Under the pieces are notes generated by a model. That model saw only the letters and a program-made list of their open reading frames with translations, made no database searches and was not told where the DNA came from. A stretch of 64,000 bases of DNA, taken from positions 2,092,001-2,156,000 of the forward strand of contig NC_056545.1 in the NCBI RefSeq assembly GCF_910596095.1, written 5' to 3'. A program made the position numbers and the translations under genes. This document shows, piece by piece, positions 54,954-64,000 of the stretch. Source of the DNA: Thunnus maccoyii (lineage: Eukaryota > Chordata > Actinopteri > Scombriformes > Scombridae). Position 1 is the stretch's first letter; the number at the start of each line of letters is the position of its first letter.

Positions 54954-55571
54954 CAGTTACTACTACGTCAGTAATGTTTGTCGCTCTGTTCACCCTCCCT
55001 TCTACCAAAACTTTTCACTCACCTTCATGAGCAGTCTAAATTATCCTGCTTTAAGGTTAAAGTTAAGGTGTAAGGCTAATCCAAAACCACTACAGGTAGA
55101 TCAGGGGGCAAATTAAAAATGCAGTGCATTATTCAATAAATATGGAAGATTTACTCGTAAAGTAATAGAGAAGTTGAGATAGGTACATCAACAAACAATT
55201 AAGAACGATGGAGGCATTTATATCCCACTCATCTTTTCTTAAAAAAGTAACTTAGACTAGATATGTATATATGTACAGTACCAATGTCGCGGGTTCGCTT
55301 CAAGGAGGTACCAATGATGGCTCAGACGACGAGAAAACTTCAGTGTGGTGATTTTTTTATTCACACCAAGTTCCCAAACAAGAGTGGCAAAAATATTTAC
55401 AGTGCAGAGGTGGAAAAAAAACAATAACAAAAAAAAGTATTTACAAGACAGGTTTCACACTGGCAGCTAGTCACCCACATTGCTACTCGGCCAAGAACCA
55501 AAAACCAACAACCCCAAATGAGCTCCCCTTATATGCTCTTACCCCCTCCCCCGGACAAACCAATTAACAAA
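54954..55571. other. Spacer, no gene
   Basis: The first 200 bp resemble the OR8/OR10 upstream spacer (AAGGTGTAAGGCTAATCCAA). From about 55285 (GTCGCGGGTTCGCTTCAAGG) the sequence changes and may be part of the adjoining Gypsy remnant. Confidence 0.5.
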
Positions 55572-56375
55572 TTATAAGGTCAAATTTAGCAACACAACAA
55601 ACATAAATTCAGAAATCAGGTGCTGCTCCCAGGTGTCACTGAAGATGACCACGTCATCCAGGTAGGCAGCACTGCAGTCGTCACACCCCTGCAGGACGCG
55701 GTCCATCGGTCTCTGGAAGGTGGCATGTGCACCATGGAGGCCGAAGGGCATCACGGTGAACTGGAAGAGGCCGGCCGGTGTCTGGAAAGCAGTGTAGGGG
55801 CAACTGGATGCTTCTAGGGGTACCTGCCAGTAGCCCTTGCAGAGGTCCAGGGTGGTGATGAACCTGGCCCGGCCAATCTTCTCCAGTAGATCTACAATCC
55901 GGGGCATCGGGTAGGCATCGAACTCCGACATTGCGTTGAGCTTCCTGACATCGATGCAGATGCAGAGTGAGCCGTCCTTCTTCACCACGATGACTACCGG
56001 GCTGCACCACTCAGACTGCGATGGCTCGATTACCCCCAGGCGCTGCATCTCCTCCACCTCCTTCAGGAGCTTTGCCACCAGGTGTTGGGGCACTCGATAA
56101 GACCTCTGGTGTACCGGCCCCCTGTCTTTCAGGTGGATGACATGCTCCACCAGGTAAGTCTTCCCTGGGTTAGCAGCGAACAGCTTGGAGACTCGCTGGA
56201 ACACCTGGCTCAGCTGGCTGCACTGGCTGACAGAGAGATGGTATAGCTTGCTAGCATATATTTTAGAGTGTAATATTTTGAAAGGGCCTTTATTGTGAAA
56301 TTCGACAGTGAAATGATCTGGAAGTTTTTGTGCAGCTAGCTGGGGTCCTGTAGGGTGTGTCAGAAGTGGAATCAT
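55572..56375 (-). mobile_element. Ty3/Gypsy reverse transcriptase remnant (fossil)
   Basis: Minus strand: SYRVPQHLVAKLLKEVEEM, GVIEPSQSEWCSPVVIVVKK, DVRKLNAMSEFDAYPMPRI, FITTLDLCKGYWQVPL, the catalytic AAYLDDVVIFS. This is the Ty3/Gypsy RT order. Only RT is present; protease, RNase H and integrase are absent nearby, so it is a broken fragment. Confidence 0.85.
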
Positions 56376-57050
56376 TAATTGGAAACAGAGAGGGTTTTTT
56401 TAATCATGTGCAGTGTTTGTGGTGAGGTTGTCTCCGTTGAGAGGGCTGTTGAAGTGGTTCTGCCTCCTGCACTATTCTCCGCAGCAGCTGTGGTGGGGCA
56501 TGGAAAAGGAAAGGGAAGGACAGCAACTGAGTAATGGATAGGGGCAGAGGATTTGTGGATTGGGGTGTTAGTGGAGACATATCCTGCTGATCTCCCGATG
56601 GTGGGGGTTGAGTCAAATCTGTTAAAGTACAGGTTTAGCTCATTGGCTAGTTCATGGCTCCCCTCCACAGCTGGACCTGATGAATTAAGTCCAGTGATTC
56701 CCTTCATCACTCCCCCTCCAGAATTCTCAATTTTTGTCCACAAATGTTGTCCACAGAACTATGGAGTCTCCAGGCTGTGCCCCATCCAGAGACCCCAAGA
56801 AGGCCAGATACACACAAGCAACAGTTAGAGCCTTCCACCCAGTGACACATAATTGCAAGGAGGCAACCCTCTCGCTCCGCAGGGAAAACTCCAAAACTAC
56901 AGCACTCAGCTACTCAGATATTCACTTGTGAGTATCCCAACACCCGCTGGGCGCCTCTCACCCTGGGCAACTCCAGAAAATAAGAGAGTACACCAACACA
57001 GACCCCGGGGTCACAGGGACACGCAAACCCCTCCACCACAGTAAAGTGAT
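56376..57050 (-). mobile_element. LINE ORF2 remnant (pre-RT linker)
   Basis: The minus strand has GSHELANELNLYFNRFDSTP, a phrase common in the linker between endonuclease and RT of fish LINEs. The upstream part has stops. It directly abuts the Gypsy RT shard. Confidence 0.55.
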
Positions 57051-57544
57051 GATTCTCAGAGGGGCCTGGCATATTTATTTCCCATAAATGTAGCTATTGT
57101 GACGCTATGGGTCAGGCTGACTATTAGATTTTATTCCTTAAAGAAAAACTTTGTTCTATAGCCATGACAACTAACCCTAACCCTAACCGGCCGTCAGTTT
57201 TATCATTGATGATAACATACTTATTGCTATATAAGTCTCAGCACAGAGACGTTTCTAAAAAAAAAAAAGGTCCAATGAGGGAACAAGCATGAGCAGTCAG
57301 ACTATCAGACAAGTTGTAAACATGCTGGCATAACTGCCAAAGTAGCTACTACTTTATTTGGAGTAATGTTGCTAATAATCCCTCAGCCCAAACTACAAAT
57401 ATCATAGTTTTTGGTTAGAAAGCTTACTTTTTATTTAGTTATCTTTTTTCAATGTCAAAAAAGACAGCAGCAACAGCAAATATTTTCCGTCATGGTTTTC
57501 ACTGATGAAATTAACACGTTTGACTATACTGACTACAAGCAGTA
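57051..57544. other. Intergenic, no gene
   Basis: AT-rich. Contains only a two- to three-unit CCCTAA stretch (57174-57188). Confidence 0.5.
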
Positions 57545-58019
57545 AAAAGCAGCGCAGTGAAGGCGAAGCCACAAACATGTAACACATTCACAGAGGGAAA
57601 CTCAAACATGCCACTTAGTCATTATGGCAGCATAGCGCAAGGGATTGGAAATGGCAACATATTTATCAAAGGCCATAATCATGAGCACAGTGTGGGAAGT
57701 GGTACCGAACAACGGTGAGGTAAAAGCTTGGACTCATGATAACTAAAGAGTCACTCAGAGGGAGCTAGCGAGATATCTGCAAGCAAAGAGGGCACAACAT
57801 GAGTGCTTTCAATTATGTCACTGACTGACAAGTTGCAAAACAGGAGATACTGTACATAGGTTGGTGAAGGTTTTTGTCTATGAAAATCAGAACAGAAATG
57901 CCTATATTCATAACTATGTAGGAAACAAAGAACAAGAAAAAGACAGGGTATGTAGAGTCCTTTGCGACCTCTAACCCTTCCTTCTGGAGTGTGAAGCTGT
58001 TATAGGTGTAGTTTTCTAT
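57545..58019 (-). pseudogene. Olfactory receptor pseudogene OR13
   Basis: Recognisable from the N-terminus (IENYTYNSFTLQKEGL) through TM1 (VSYIVMNIGISVLIFIDKN), HQPMY, TM2-TM3 and the DRY region, then jumping to TM5. The start codon is ATA (58017-58019) instead of ATG. An insertion near 57850 shifts the frame after PMY. About 170 bp covering TM4 and most of ECL2 are missing between about 57617 and 57622, and the 3' half is absent. The diverged sequence suggests it is an old copy of the OR2-OR12 subfamily. Confidence 0.9.
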
Positions 58020-58718
58020 CCACCTGAACAACAAAAAATCAAACTGTATTTAACTGTAATCATAATAATAATAATAATGACAACTCTGTATCACACCTTG
58101 GATTACACCAAGATAATCCACAGACATTTTTGTTTCAGCACTCACTGGTAACTAAGACTTTTAATATTTTTTTTCCAAACTAATTCATTCATCCATGTTC
58201 TATTTGACAGCCTGAACATGTTCATCTTCCAATATGTTCCAGTAAAGTGGCTTTATTTTAATTTAGATATAGACACATATTGTCCATCACTCATCATCTT
58301 TATTTTGAAAAAGTTGGCAAATTGGTAACTTTCCAAGTACAGTGTCAACTGTTGGACAACTGGAATGAGAAATATTTGTCTTCTATTCTTCTTTTTTCTT
58401 CACTCTGCAGTAGTCTTTCCATCCCTCATTATTTGTATTCAATATCAGGCTGACAAATGAAAACAAAGATATTGCACTAATATTTATTTTTCATATAGTT
58501 GAAAGTAGATACAGACAGACGAGGACAGAGAGAAAGGGGGATGACATGCAGCAAAGGTCCTGAACCAGAACACAGTGATTATATGGTATGCACCTCAGAC
58601 CACAATGGGATGTACTAAGTTATTGGAAACAGGCTTTAAAAATTCTACACATATCTATATATATAATGAATATAGAATATATAAATAGAATATAATGATC
58701 TGAAGAAGTTGACCCCTC
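58020..58718. other. Spacer; 3' flank of OR14, duplicated at window end
   Basis: No gene. 58305-58739 is repeated at 63582-64000 at high identity, including the stop-codon region of OR14. Confidence 0.75.
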
Positions 58719-60784
58719 TCATTTTTTGCGACAGGCTTGACTGGTAAAATGCTTGATGATGCTGCCACGTAACTCTTTACTGACCAGTCCGTAGATGATG
58801 GGGTTGATGGCTGGTGGAATGATGACAACCAGGATGCTAAAGAACTTCTTGATGTTTTGGGAGACTGAGGGGAACCGGTGACTCACAATTATGATCACTG
58901 AAGCAATTTCGAAGAGCAGATACACAACAAGGTGCGGTGCGCATGTCTGAAAGGCCTTGCTTCGAGCGGCACTGTCAGATCGGCCTTGTTTAACGGAAGC
59001 ATGCAGGATCCTGATGTAGGAAAAAGCAATGATGAGGAAGACGCTTGTACTCAAGGACCAGGTCATGGACAGACCTAGAAAAACATTTTAGAAAATCACA
59101 ATTAACAAGTATCATGTAAACCTTCTATCATCCATTTAACTCATTTTGTCCTCTAGTAACAGGACAGTTATTGCTGCAAGGACCTCTCATTTAAACTACT
59201 GCTCACAAACGGCAATTTGAGAATACAAACCGATCGGTTGTAGTATGAAGTTGTACTTTGCTTTACACTAGTATTGTTTGTGGAGGAAGAAAAGTATAAA
59301 GAGAAACTGCACTAAATGTGGGTAAAATGACTTAACTGAGTAAAGAGAAGTTAACTACAGCCAACAATGCCTGACACACCACCAAAACCACATGGAACAG
59401 ATGCTACAGATGCTCAACAACGTGCTGTAGATCTTTAGCTTTATTCTCACCAATGTACTAACCATAGATGTTATTTGAGAGGGTGGGACTGCAGGCCAGG
59501 CTCAGGATTGAGCGGTTGCTGCAGTAGACGTGCCGGATGATGTTGCCACACAGCGGTGTGTTCATGTGGAAGGCAAAAAGTACAGCAATACACAGCAGAG
59601 CGATGAGCCAGGCCAGGGCGCAGCAGAAGTGCAGTCGAGCTGATGTCATGATGGTGTGATACCTGAGCGGTTCACACACAGCAATGTACCTGCAAAGGAA
59701 GAGCAGCATTTAAAGACAATTTAATTATCCTTAGATTTATATTTTTACAGAATCCTTGTGTTTCTGTTAGAATCTGCTTCCATATGCATTATTAATTAAA
59801 TTTAAGGCTTCTTTCACACACAAACATATAAACCTAATTACATTTTTTAAAATAATAGATGCAAAATCAACAAAGAAGGTTGCCAGACTGGAGGAGGAAG
59901 GCTTTACAAAAGGAAAGGGATACACAGAAAACTATTTTTGTGCAAAGATGAACAAATATTAATTAATTATTTAGGATAAAAGACAACTTATAAATAAAAG
60001 TTAATTGTTTCAACTCAAGTTTCATTGTACAAAATCTCAAGATGTGTCAAGATTACAGGGTTTTTGGTATGAAATTATCTCTTTGTGTTTCTCTTGAGTT
60101 TTTCCTGTTAGAGCAGGAGTGGACAGATAGTAACAAAAAGAAGGAATTTTGTACAAAAATGACTAACTTTGAAAGATATACACTTGATTTGGCTAATTTG
60201 GATGACTGAAGCCTCGTATATATACCTCATATCATTTTAATACATTTTTGCTTACTTAAACTCACAGTGCATTAGGAAGTGATCTTTAAATGTATGAACA
60301 GGAGGAAAGATTAAAGGACGCTTACATTTAATGTTCACATGTGCACCTGCCTAGAGTTTTAAAAACACTGTGAGTGTATCATTTAAAGTGCTGGTCCATT
60401 TCTGTACCTGTCATAAGCCATCGCACCCAAAATAGTCTGCACTGCAGCACCATAGGTGTGCACACAGAAGGCCTGGGCGATGGCGAGGGTGTAGACGATC
60501 CTCTTCTGCCCGGTCAAGAAGTGCATCATGAGGCGAGGCAGCACTGCTGTGGCCCCCAGCAGGTCACAGACTACCAGGTTACAAACCAGTATGAACATGG
60601 GTCTATGCAGGTTCTTATCTATGACAATGACACACAACACCACACCATTCCCCAACAGCACCACCATGTAGTTAAACAGAGCCAGGAAGAACAGCAAAGA
60701 GCTGTAGCCTGGTGGTACAAAGAAGCCCTCCAACTCGAACACAATAGGTTGTTTCAGAGGCGTTACCATTGTTACGTTCTCCAT
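58719..60784 (-). CDS. Olfactory receptor OR14, three coding exons (319 aa)
   Basis: Different OR type. Exons join as 60784-60408, 59689-59463 and 59074-58719 (377, 227 and 356 bp; 960 in total, in frame). Intron 1 splits the Arg codon of MAYDRY (donor AG|GTACAG, acceptor TGCAG|GTAC); intron 2 splits the Gly of NNIYG (donor G|GTTAGT, acceptor TTCTAG|GT). Landmarks: NVT sequon at Asn3, GN in TM1, HRPMFILVCNL, TM3 region AQAFCVH, DRYIAVCEPLRYHTIMT, ECL2 cysteines, SKAFQTCAPHLVVYL, NPIIYG, tail ACRKK. Start 60782-60784, since the upstream GTG frame is not needed and an acceptor lies at 60801-60803. Confidence 0.88.
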
Positions 60785-60902
60785 CCAAGGCTGCACAGTT
60801 CTGTAAAAGACATGTATATCAAAATCATATAAATAAGTTACTATTCAGGGATCAGGAAAAGTGCTTATAATTTTAGAGTTTAAATGTATCACACAGTGTC
60901 AC

Positions 60903-61087
60903 CTGCAGTAAAACTTAATGACACTTAATGAACAGACGGTCTCAACTCAATGTTTCATCAAACAGATGAAAAGAGCGAAAGGTAATGATCACAACACAGT
61001 AAAGTGTTCTGCACTGCCCTCTGGTTTTCTCGTCAGAGCATTGATGATGCTCTGACTTGTTGAAGAAAGTGTGTTGAGCTTTATATA
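60903..61087 (-). promoter_or_regulatory. OR14 promoter, leader exon and donor (predicted)
   Basis: TATATAAA (61080-61087), then about 150 nt of leader to the donor GCAG|GTGACA at 60903/60902. The acceptor TTTTACAG|AACTG opens exon 2 at 60800. No O/E-like site as clear as in OR2-OR12. Confidence 0.5.
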
Positions 61088-62080
61088 CGTTTACCTTGTG
61101 TTTTGAGTGTCAGTCACATAACACTGATCCCTGCCCACAGTCAGTTTTACCATCGTTGCATCAGCCCCGCCCTAAACAATCTCCTGCAGCTCAAGTTTCA
61201 AGCTGGCACTTAGTTTTGGTTGTGATTTTATGAATAATGAATACTTCCTGGGAATATGTAATTTATTTCCACAGAAGACAGTGGATTTGGTTTTAAAATG
61301 TTTTGCAGAATATCCTCTTACCACCTGAGTGATTATATGGGAACGAATGACCATCTTTATAGTAATGAAGTGAGGTTATTCCTGCCGGCAGGGGAAGTAA
61401 ACTCTGCAGCCATTTCAGGAAGTTGTTTCAGTGGCTCGAGGCATGACAGCACTGTTGTTGCATGTTTAGTAGATATTCTTTCATCTTCTGCATTTTACTG
61501 CTCTACCTGTTGATTAGCACTCTGTTCTGATTTGAAGATGGAGGCCTTGTCTCGGTAGACCATGAAAGTATAGAGATGCCAGGAAATGAGGGGAAATGAC
61601 AATGGGGTCCTTGGTCAGTGCATTGATGCCTAGGCACAATAAGTCCTACAAATTAAACAACCAAATAGGTCATGTGACAATGTGACTTCAGAGTGACACA
61701 TTTCTAATCTTGCACCCCTATCGGCAGTAACCAGCAGGACAACATAATTTGTCTGTGCTTGCCAAAACTGTTACAAATCACTGTTAAATAATAATGGTAG
61801 TTTTTGATGTGACAACGTTGTGGTTAAGGTCTGGTTAGGTTTAGGCACAAAAACCACTTGGTTAAGTTTAGGGAAAGATTATGGTTTGGGTTAAAATGAT
61901 CACTTTGTTAAGGTTAGAGAAACAAGTGGTTTGGGTTGAGGTTACTACTTACGTAGCTAGGTTGCACCAATAAAGTTGAATTTAATCTAAGATAAGTTCT
62001 AATCAGATAAAACTAGGTTTAAAATGAGTAAATCCCGAAAAATAAATAAAAATAAATACAGTTGTGTGCTTTCGGGACCT
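61088..62080. other. Intergenic, no gene
   Basis: Contains a GGTTAGGTTTAGGCACAAAA stretch (61838-61860) of a kind I associate with fish dispersed repeats. No coding evidence. Confidence 0.5.
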
Positions 62081-62086
62081 AGTGCG

Positions 62087-62094
62087 TATAAAAG
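62087..62094 (+). promoter_or_regulatory. TATA box upstream of Myb/SANT-like remnant
   Basis: TATAAAAG, about 100 bp before the remnant coding region. Plausible promoter; no other support. Confidence 0.35.
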
Positions 62095-62184
62095 AGGGGG
62101 AAACCATTAACATTCAGCTGCTCTGTATTCCTTAACAAAACATTACATTGTTTGCTAGCTAGCTAAACAGTTAGTTAGCCTACT

Positions 62185-62455
62185 CATGACGGCTTGGCAG
62201 AGAAACTCTAAGTTCTCCACCTTTGAGAAAATTTGCTGGCCGAATTAAGGGAGCAATATGGCCAAATAATAAAAAGTAAAAAAAATGGAAAATAGCTCAA
62301 TAAGGAGGAAAGAGACTGTCTGGCAGCAGCTGGAAGAATGTTTTAATGGGACAACTGGAGTGAAAGAAAGAAGAGACGTTGCTCAACTCAAAGCTTGTTG
62401 GAAAAACATGGAAACAAAGACAAAAAAGGATGCAGAAAGTGTAAGAGGCGGGTCT
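62185..62455 (+). pseudogene. Myb/SANT-like DNA-binding domain remnant (Harbinger-type or derived)
   Basis: Plus-strand pieces in two frames: FSTFEK, LLAELREQYGQIIKSKKNG, then RRKETVWQQLEECFNGTTGV and DVAQLKACWKNMETKTKKDA. Together they match the Myb/SANT-like domain of Harbinger companion proteins and their host derivatives (Trp, EL and K-CW-N spacing). At least two frame changes, and the sequence is cut off by LTR-like DNA at about 62456. Confidence 0.65.
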
Positions 62456-63074
62456 CACGGCAGCTGATTCTCGGTGGTGAGAAAGCAGCGGAGTCGACTT
62501 GGCTGAAGAGCGGAGCAGAGAAATTATCCACGTCTTCCTGAAGAAATCCTTTTCTTCCCTCTGCAGGGAAATGAGAGCACTAGTTGCAGCAGTGGTCTCT
62601 CTCAGACCCAGTAATGGTGTTCGGTTGAACACAGGCGAAGTCTTGTCTTGTCCAGCGAGGGGAGAGTCTTCCAGGCGGTGGGGGAAAAACATGTGTACGA
62701 GGTTACCTCCTTTTAGTGAAGCTGGCTCATGGAGGGACAGAACTTCCCCTCCGCCCCGCTCAATTCACTTCCCCCCAGCTCAGTTCAACTTGGAAGGCAT
62801 TTTTCATCTGTGTGCATTCAGTTTTAAAGGGGCGGTGATGTCACGGCTGTGTCATCATGCCTCTGCCAATGAGGGACTGTTTGTTGAGACCATTTCCTGT
62901 TTAGCACCTAGGTGCGAACTTTGCAAAGCATCATTGGAAATGGAGTTTGTGAGCAGCATTTTGGCGCTGTTCCTTTGTTTCAGGAGGAACAAAGGAAGGA
63001 CGTGGCCTCGTGGCCAGGCCTCAGAGTTTACATGTAGGCCTTTTTTTGTGTAACCCCATGGTTGATGCCCAACA
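62456..63074. mobile_element. ERV-like LTR, partial third copy (fossil)
   Basis: Diverged relative of the right-hand third of the 33304 and 45627 units (GCAGCGGAGTCGACT, GTTGCAGCAGTGGTCTCTCT, AAAGGGGCGGTGATGTCA), with the same terminal CCCAACA at 63068-63074. The left part is missing. The 184-codon frame here is not a gene. Confidence 0.65.
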
Positions 63075-63581
63075 ATGTTGAAGTTGATTTGTGTATATCA
63101 CAATATGTATTGTTATGTACTTCAGACTTTTATTCCACTGCCTTTAAGCCAAGAAATGTACCACTAAAATAATCCCATCATCCATGATAACACTATCATG
63201 TTTAGTACCATTCTGCTTGTTTCACTTTCAGAACGCTAAAGCTACTATCGAAATTGCAAAATTAGGAATCATGCAATTGTTAAATTGTAAATACTTTGAT
63301 TAATGGAGTAACCCTATTCAGGAACTGTACCTGCCTGTCTGTGGACAGGAGGGGACTGACTCTGCCCTCCCAGAACTCTGCAACCCCTGGGATTAGCTAG
63401 GATGTACCCTCTGGGTGGACAGACAGAAACTTTAAAACAGTATCTTATCTGAGACTCAATGCTGTTTCTTTTGGGCTGCTGCTTGCTTTTGTCTTCGTCT
63501 TCTTGCTTTCTGCCATGCTGGTGGAGAGCTTGCATTATGCTAGTTTGAAGATGTGATTCAGAACAGTAGGAGGTGAAACCT
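63075..63581. other. Intergenic, no gene
   Basis: No recognisable gene or repeat family. Confidence 0.5.
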
Positions 63582-64000
63582 TGAAAAAGTTGGCGAATTG
63601 GTAACTTTCCAAGTACGTTGTCAACTGTTAGACAACTGGAATGAGAAATATTTTTTTCTTCTTTTTTCTTCACTCTGCAGTAGTCTTTCCATCCCTCATT
63701 ATTTGTATTTAATATCAGGCTGACAAATGAAAACAAAGATATTGCACTAATATTTATTTTTCATATAGTTGAAAGTAGATACAGACAGATGAGGGCAGAG
63801 AGAAAGGGGGATGACATGCAGCAAAGGTCCTGAACCAGAACAGTGATTATATGGTATGCACCTCAGACCACAAGGGGATGTACTAAGTTATTGAAAACAG
63901 GCTTAAAAAATTCTACACTATATATATAATGAATATAGAATATATAAATAGAATATAATGATCTGAAAAAGTTGACCCCTCTCATTTTTTGCGACTGGCT
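63582..64000 (-). repeat. Duplicate of OR14 3' flank with last codons of a second OR14-type gene
   Basis: Matches 58305-58739 at high identity. At 63982-64000 the minus strand reads ASRKK then TGA, paired with ACRKK-TGA of OR14. A paralogous receptor therefore very probably continues beyond the window. Confidence 0.7.

Noticed and set aside
55681-56010. 109-codon minus-strand frame
   Set aside because: Alternative-frame shadow of the Gypsy RT remnant.
57174-57188. CCCTAA telomere-like repeat
   Set aside because: Only two to three units; expected by chance in AT/C-rich DNA.
60374-60832. 152-codon plus-strand frame
   Set aside because: Antisense shadow of OR14 exon 1.
62499-63053. 184-codon plus-strand open frame
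   Set aside because: It lies wholly within LTR-like repeat DNA, shows no domain, and its relatives at 34658 and 46968 are broken differently.

Overview
This window is teleost fish nuclear DNA from an olfactory receptor (OR) gene cluster. Evidence: a tandem array of near-identical single-coding-exon seven-transmembrane receptors; AT-rich spacers; and a fish-style mixture of Tc1, hAT, L2-type LINE, Gypsy and ERV-like remnants. All receptor genes lie on the minus strand. Names such as OR1 to OR14 are labels used only here.

Layout. OR1 (1-618) runs off the left edge. OR2 (3703-4647) and OR3 (11540-12457) are a recent duplicate pair, and OR3 has a C-terminal premature stop. OR4 (15837-16775) follows. 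OR5 (18853-19794) and OR6 (22865-23806) sit in a ~3.6 kb tandem duplication. OR7 to OR11 (27312-50852) form a subgroup in which a ~5 kb spacer is present twice (about 32640-37690 and 45003-50000). That spacer carries a 2.0 kb LTR-like insertion, a long-armed inverted repeat and an OR fossil. OR12 (53259-54203) ends the intact tandem series. OR13 (57545-58019) is a pseudogene. OR14 (58719-60784) is a different OR type whose coding sequence is split by two introns. The last 0.4 kb repeats the 3' flank of OR14 and ends in the last codons of a second such gene.

Gene model. OR2 to OR12 share one architecture: an O/E (EBF)-like half-site, a TATA-like box 13-25 bp downstream of it, a short leader exon with a GT donor, a ~210-460 bp intron, an acceptor (CAG) four bases before the ATG, and one coding exon of 305-314 codons. 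The duplicated unit is therefore promoter plus leader plus coding exon. In OR8 to OR11 the predicted spliced leader opens an upstream reading frame that crosses the junction and overlaps the receptor start in another frame. In OR2 and OR3 the leader instead adds an in-frame upstream ATG.

Mobile DNA. Fossils include a solo LTR with 5-bp target duplications (8360-8872), ERV-like LTR units (33304, 45627, 62456), Gypsy gag/pol remnants (28.9, 43.0-43.5, 55.6-56.3 kb), LINE reverse transcriptase remnants (31.1, 39.2-41.0, 41.4-43.0, 56.4-57.0 kb), Tc1 transposase remnants (26.9 and 30.4 kb), a hAT-like element with 8-bp target duplications (52343-53064) and long inverted-repeat elements (13.3, 35.9, 48.2 kb). 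No CRISPR array, rRNA or convincing tRNA gene was seen. All calls come from reading the sequence; no database search was run.
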